From Solirubrobacterales bacterium (GTDB lineage Bacteria > Actinomycetota > Thermoleophilia > Solirubrobacterales > Solirubrobacteraceae): a DNA stretch of 9,325 nt. How positions within the stretch are numbered: position 1 is the first letter of the stretch; each line of letters opens with the position of its first letter. The notes under the pieces are model-generated. The model did no database searches and had not been told where the DNA came from. It saw only the letters and a list, made by a program, of their open reading frames with translations. The position numbers and the translations under genes are program-made. Where the stretch lies: the NCBI GenBank assembly GCA_025964065.1, contig JAOPZO010000468.1, positions 1-9,325 on the forward strand, written 5' to 3'. This document shows, piece after piece, positions 6,233-9,325 of this stretch.

Positions 6233-8548
6233 CTAGGCCGGGTGGCCCTGCGAGGGGCCGCCCGGGAGCGGTGAGAGCTCCACGGGCGCGTAGTGCATGG
6301 TGCGGAGGCGGACGTCCTTCCAGCTCAGGCCCTCCTTCACGAGGGCGGGCGCGCCCATGAGGACGGCGGTCGCGATCTCGACGACCTGCAGGACGATGCC
6401 GTAGCCGAGCGCGTCCGCGGCCGAGACGCCGTAGGCGCCCGAGAGCACCGCGACGCATGCCGCCTGGAAGACGCCGAGGTTCGACGGGGTCGCGGGCAGG
6501 ACGGCGGTGACGTTCACCGCGAAGAGCACCGCCGCGGCGGCGCCGAGGCCCGCGGTCTCGTCGACGCCGAAGGCGACGAGCAGGACGTAGCAGGAGAGCC
6601 ACTGCAGCACCCAGGCGAAGAGCTGCGCGAACGTCGCGGTCGCCCCGAGCCGCGGGCGCCGGAAGACCGTGAGGCCGGCCCGCACCGAGTGCAGCGCCGC
6701 ACGCACCTTCCGCACCCAGCCCCAGGGGCGGGCGCCGCGCAGGACCATGGGCGCCGCCACCACGAGCAGCAGCACCGCGATCGGCGCGGCGGCGAAGAGC
6801 GCGAGGTCCCCGTGGTGGCCGTCGAAGTAGCTCGAGGTCGCGAACATCGTGACGCCGAGCACCAGGAGCGCGACGATGTTGAGGATCGTCTGCGAGACGA
6901 GCGTGCCGAGCACCACGGGCAGCGTCTCCCGCGGGCGGCCGACGCGCCGCGCGACGATCATCGCGCGGGCGGGCTCGCCGAGGCGGGCGGGCAGCGTGGC
7001 GGACATCAGGACGCCGATGGTCGTGCCCTGGAAGGCGTCGCGGCGCTTCACGTGCGCGTGCGGCAGCGCGGCGCGCAGGATGGCGTGCCAGGCGACCGCG
7101 CGGACCGCCATCGACAGGCACATGATCCCGAGCGCGAGCAGCACCCACGGCGGGCTCGAGGTGACGAGGGAGTCCGTGATGCGATCGAGCCCGATGCGGT
7201 TGAGCGCGACCACCGCGCCGACCGTGGCGCCGGCGCCCGCGAGGCCCAGCGCGACCTTGCGCGCGAGCGAGCGGCGCGGGTGGCTGCCGGGCAGCGCGGG
7301 TTCGAGCGACGGCAGGCGGACCGGCGGGCGACGCGGCTCGAGGTCCGCCGGCAGCGCCCCGACCTTCACCGCCAGCCGGTGCGGCACCGTGACGGGCTCC
7401 CCGACCGCGATCGCGCGCTCGTAGGTGTCCATGACCTCGGCCGCGACGTGCGGCCAGGCGTAGCGCTGGGCGCTGAGGGCGGCCTCGCGGCCCATGGCCT
7501 CGTGGCGCTCGGGGCGCAGCGCGAGGTCGCGGAGCGCCTCGGCCAGCGCCGTCGCGTCGGCTCGGGGGACGAGCAGGCCGTCCGTCCCGTTGCGCACGAC
7601 GTCGCGGTAGCCCGCGATGTCGCTGGCGACCACGGGGGTCCCGGCGGCGAACGCCTCCGTGAGGACCATCCCGAAGCTCTCGCCGCCGAGCGACGGCGCG
7701 CAGAGCGCGTCCGCGAGGCGGAGCTCCCGCTGCTTCGTCGCGTCGTCCACGCGGCCGAGGGCGCGGACGCCCGTCGGGTCCTCGAGCACCTGCGCGACGT
7801 CCTCCGGCGTGCTGCCGATGATCGTGAGCGTCGCGGGCACCTGCACCCGCAGCGCCTCGAAGGCGCGGAGCAGGATCGGCAGGCCCTTGCGCTCGACGGC
7901 CTGGCCGACGAACAGGAGCCGCAGGGTCGGGTCCGCGGCGCTCCGCCGCGGCCGCAGCGCGATGATCTCCTCCGGGGTGCCCGCGACTTCGACGCCGTTC
8001 GGGATGATCCGGTACTGCCCGCCGTAGAAGCGCCGGCCCGTCCAGGCGGCGGCCTCGGAGACCGCGATACGGGCCTTCAGGTGGTTGAGCCGGCGGCGCG
8101 CGCCCAGGAAGACCGCGACGTTGTTCGAGAGCCGGCTGTCGGAGTAGCAGTGGAACGTGCCGACGAGCGGCGCGGGGCTCGTGGCGAGCACGTCCCAGCC
8201 CACGACGGGCGCGACGGGCTCGTGCACGTGGACGACGTCGTACCGCTCCTCCTGCAGCGCGCGGCGCAGCTCGGAGAGCGCGGCGGCGGGCGGCGCGCAG
8301 TTCGACACGGCGCCGTTCGCGGGGAAGCCGATCGTGCGGCCGAGCGAGCGCAGGTAGTCCGGCGCCTCGCGCGGCTCCGGGGCGTGCCCGCGATGGGTCC
8401 GCGCCGCCCGGCGGTCGGGCGGGTCGAACGGGGCGAGCACCCGCACCTCGTGGCCGTCGCGCAGGAACTGCCCCGCGAGGGCCTCGATGTGGCGAGTCAC
8501 CCCCCCGGGGTACGTCCAGGAGTATGGGGAGACGAGCGCGATGCGCAC
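6233..8548 (-). CDS. Fusion of GT4 glycosyltransferase (PimA-like) and UPF0104 flippase-like membrane domain
   Basis: A 771-residue protein in two parts. Residues 1-385 are a GT-B glycosyltransferase of family GT4, most like mannosyltransferases of the PimA type. Visible signs are PYSWTYPGGVTRH (8-20), VHVHEP (106-111), the donor-binding ERKG (219-222) and the retaining EX7E motif at E290 and E298 in GGESFGMVLTEAFAAGTP. A Pro/Arg-rich linker (about 386-430) leads to a polytopic membrane domain (about 431-740) with segments near 431-449, 466-490, 545-569, 583-603, 640-660, 665-685 and 712-732. ATLPARLGEPARAM (517-530) and LPATPSNLGVFQ (684-695) match the UPF0104/lysylphosphatidylglycerol-synthase membrane family. 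The catalytic part should face the cytoplasm. The likely job, inferred, is to glycosylate a lipid carrier or phospholipid and help move it across the membrane. The start is GTG at 8548, fitting the family start MRIALVSPYS. It is divergent from chdC. Confidence 0.9.
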   Translation of the reverse strand: MRIALVSPYSWTYPGGVTRHIEALAGQFLRDGHEVRVLAPFDPPDRRAARTHRGHAPEPREAPDYLRSLGRTIGFPANGAVSNCAPPAAALSELRRALQEERYDVVHVHEPVAPVVGWDVLATSPAPLVGTFHCYSDSRLSNNVAVFLGARRRLNHLKARIAVSEAAAWTGRRFYGGQYRIIPNGVEVAGTPEEIIALRPRRSAADPTLRLLFVGQAVERKGLPILLRAFEALRVQVPATLTIIGSTPEDVAQVLEDPTGVRALGRVDDATKQRELRLADALCAPSLGGESFGMVLTEAFAAGTPVVASDIAGYRDVVRNGTDGLLVPRADATALAEALRDLALRPERHEAMGREAALSAQRYAWPHVAAEVMDTYERAIAVGEPVTVPHRLAVKVGALPADLEPRRPPVRLPSLEPALPGSHPRRSLARKVALGLAGAGATVGAVVALNRIGLDRITDSLVTSSPPWVLLALGIMCLSMAVRAVAWHAILRAALPHAHVKRRDAFQGTTIGVLMSATLPARLGEPARAMIVARRVGRPRETLPVVLGTLVSQTILNIVALLVLGVTMFATSSYFDGHHGDLALFAAAPIAVLLLVVAAPMVLRGARPWGWVRKVRAALHSVRAGLTVFRRPRLGATATFAQLFAWVLQWLSCYVLLVAFGVDETAGLGAAAAVLFAVNVTAVLPATPSNLGVFQAACVAVLSGAYGVSAADALGYGIVLQVVEIATAVLMGAPALVKEGLSWKDVRLRTMHYAPVELSPLPGGPSQGHPA

Positions 8549-8557
8549 AGGTGCCCA

Positions 8558-8563
8558 ACCTTA
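8558..8563 (-). promoter_or_regulatory. Putative -10 box (TAAGGT) for the glycosyltransferase-flippase gene
   Basis: On the minus strand TAAGGT lies 9 bases before the GTG start at 8548. It is one of the few TA-containing hexamers in the 64-bp divergent gap. The AAGG inside it could instead act as a weak Shine-Dalgarno site, since 10 bases separate it from the GTG. No good -35 box is seen. Confidence 0.4.
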
Positions 8564-8599
8564 CCCGGGCGCGCGGTCGGGGTTTCGGGCGCTGACCAT

Positions 8600-8605
8600 T
8601 AGCCT
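8600..8605 (+). promoter_or_regulatory. Putative -10 box (TAGCCT) for chdC
   Basis: TAGCCT lies 7 bases before the GTG at 8613, the same spacing as in front of the patatin gene. The intervening CTGTTGC has no Shine-Dalgarno character, which favours a leaderless mRNA. No recognisable -35 box is present at 16-18 bp upstream. Confidence 0.45.
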
Positions 8606-8612
8606 CTGTTGC

Positions 8613-9323
8613 GTGTCCGAGCCCGCACGTCGCCACTTCGTCAAGTACACGTTCCTGAAGGTCGATCCGGCCTGGCGCCGCCTCCCCGCCGAGCAGCGCG
8701 CCCAGGACAAGCTCGAGTTCCTCGCCGCGTGCGAGGACTTCGGCACGGACCACCTCCTGCAGAGCTTCTCGCTCGTCGGCACGCGCGGCGATGCGGACCT
8801 CATGTTCGTCGCCGAGACGGAGAACCTCGACCGCATCCACGAGTTCCACGTCGTGCTCGCCCAGAGCGGGCTCATGAAGTGGTGCGCGCAGCCCTACTCG
8901 TTCCTCGGGATGCGGAAGTCGAGCGAGTACTCCGACGAGATCCGCTCCGTCGCGCGCCCGTTCAAGGGCAAGTACCTCTTCGTCTACCCCTTCGTGAAGA
9001 CGCGCGCCTGGTACGCGATGCCGGCCGACGAGCGCTGGAAGATCATGCAGGGCCACATCACGATGGGTCGCGAGTACCCGCAGGTGGACAACCACACGAC
9101 GTACTCCTTCGGGCTCGACGACCAGGAGTTCGTGGTCGCCTTCGACACGAACGACATCGCGGCGTTCCTCGACCTCGTGCAGCGCCTGCGCACGACGGAG
9201 GCCTCGGCCTACACGCTGCGCGACACGCCGAGCTTCTCGTGCCTGCGCACGTCGATGGAGCGCGCGGTCAACGCGCTCGACGGCGAGGCGCTCAGCCTCG
9301 CCGACTCGCCCGCCGCGACCTAG
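8613..9323 (+). CDS. chdC: Coproheme decarboxylase (HemQ/ChdC, chlorite dismutase family)
   Basis: Last enzyme of the coproporphyrin-dependent heme pathway of Gram-positive bacteria: it decarboxylates two propionates of coproheme using peroxide to give heme b in the cytoplasm. At 236 residues it has normal length. Y125 in YPFVKTRAWY (125-134) aligns with the radical-forming tyrosine (Y145 of S. aureus HemQ), K129 with its K149, and H148 in MQGHITMGREYP with the proximal heme ligand H172. The block TTYSFGLDDQEFVVAFDTND (162-181) is a signature of the group. No arginine sits at the distal position needed by true chlorite dismutases (N160-H161 lie there), so chlorite breakdown is unlikely. GTG 8613 is chosen because VSEPARRHFVKYTFLKVDP resembles the family start, and upstream in-frame sequence runs into the divergent gene. 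The stop is TAG at 9321-9323. No other heme gene is in the window. Confidence 0.93.
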   Translation: MSEPARRHFVKYTFLKVDPAWRRLPAEQRAQDKLEFLAACEDFGTDHLLQSFSLVGTRGDADLMFVAETENLDRIHEFHVVLAQSGLMKWCAQPYSFLGMRKSSEYSDEIRSVARPFKGKYLFVYPFVKTRAWYAMPADERWKIMQGHITMGREYPQVDNHTTYSFGLDDQEFVVAFDTNDIAAFLDLVQRLRTTEASAYTLRDTPSFSCLRTSMERAVNALDGEALSLADSPAAT

Positions 9324-9325
9324 CG

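Noticed and set aside
6293..8602. Long open frame on the plus strand (769 codons) opposite the glycosyltransferase-flippase
   Set aside because: It mirrors the real gene, has an Arg/His/Glu/Ala-rich composition with no recognisable domain, and follows from the strong third-position GC bias.
8487..8612. Longer chdC start from the upstream ATG at 8487
   Set aside because: The added 42 residues are antisense to the divergent gene's start and unlike the family. GTG 8613 gives a normal N-terminus and matches the -10 spacing.
8613..9323. Annotation as a chlorite dismutase
   Set aside because: The distal arginine of true chlorite dismutases is absent, while the tyrosine and lysine of coproheme decarboxylase are present.

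Overview
This window looks like ordinary chromosomal DNA from a very G+C-rich actinomycete-like bacterium. Support for this comes from the extreme third-position G/C bias, the long open antisense frames this creates, an actinobacterial-type MetH, a PimA-like glycosyltransferase and a coproheme decarboxylase of the YPFVK type. Several proteins recall the Thermoleophilia/Solirubrobacterales, but that placement is a guess from memory of the families. I see no phage, transposon, tRNA, rRNA or CRISPR sequence, and no cluster that forms a recognisable new system.

Layout, left to right. (1) Bases 2-3394 (+) hold most of metH, cobalamin-dependent methionine synthase, cut at its N-terminus by the window edge. 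(2) After a gap of 34 bp, filled mostly by a perfect 10-bp inverted repeat, comes a stand-alone patatin-like phospholipase, 3429-4340 (+). (3) A 21-bp convergent gap is almost entirely a 7-bp stem-loop. It separates the patatin from a small GIY-YIG nuclease-domain protein, 4362-4646 (-). (4) A 67-bp divergent promoter region leads to a two-gene operon: an amidohydrolase-2 family protein (4714-5652, +) overlapping by ATGA with a cysteine-dioxygenase-like cupin (5649-6134, +). (5) A convergent gap of 98 bp with short GC hairpins follows. (6) A 771-residue fusion of a GT4 glycosyltransferase to a flippase-like (UPF0104) membrane domain lies at 6233-8548 (-). (7) A 64-bp divergent region leads to chdC/hemQ, coproheme decarboxylase, 8613-9323 (+).

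The genes do not form one pathway. MetH makes methionine, the cupin probably oxidises a small thiol such as cysteine, ChdC finishes heme by the coproporphyrin route, and the fusion protein probably acts in envelope glycolipid assembly. The most informative signal is between the genes. All five genes that have their own upstream region carry a TANNNT -10-like hexamer only 6-11 bp before the start codon, mostly without a clear Shine-Dalgarno site. This suggests leaderless or near-leaderless transcripts. In both divergent gaps the two -10 boxes face away from each other at nearly the same spacing (36 and 38 bp), which would force their -35 regions to overlap.
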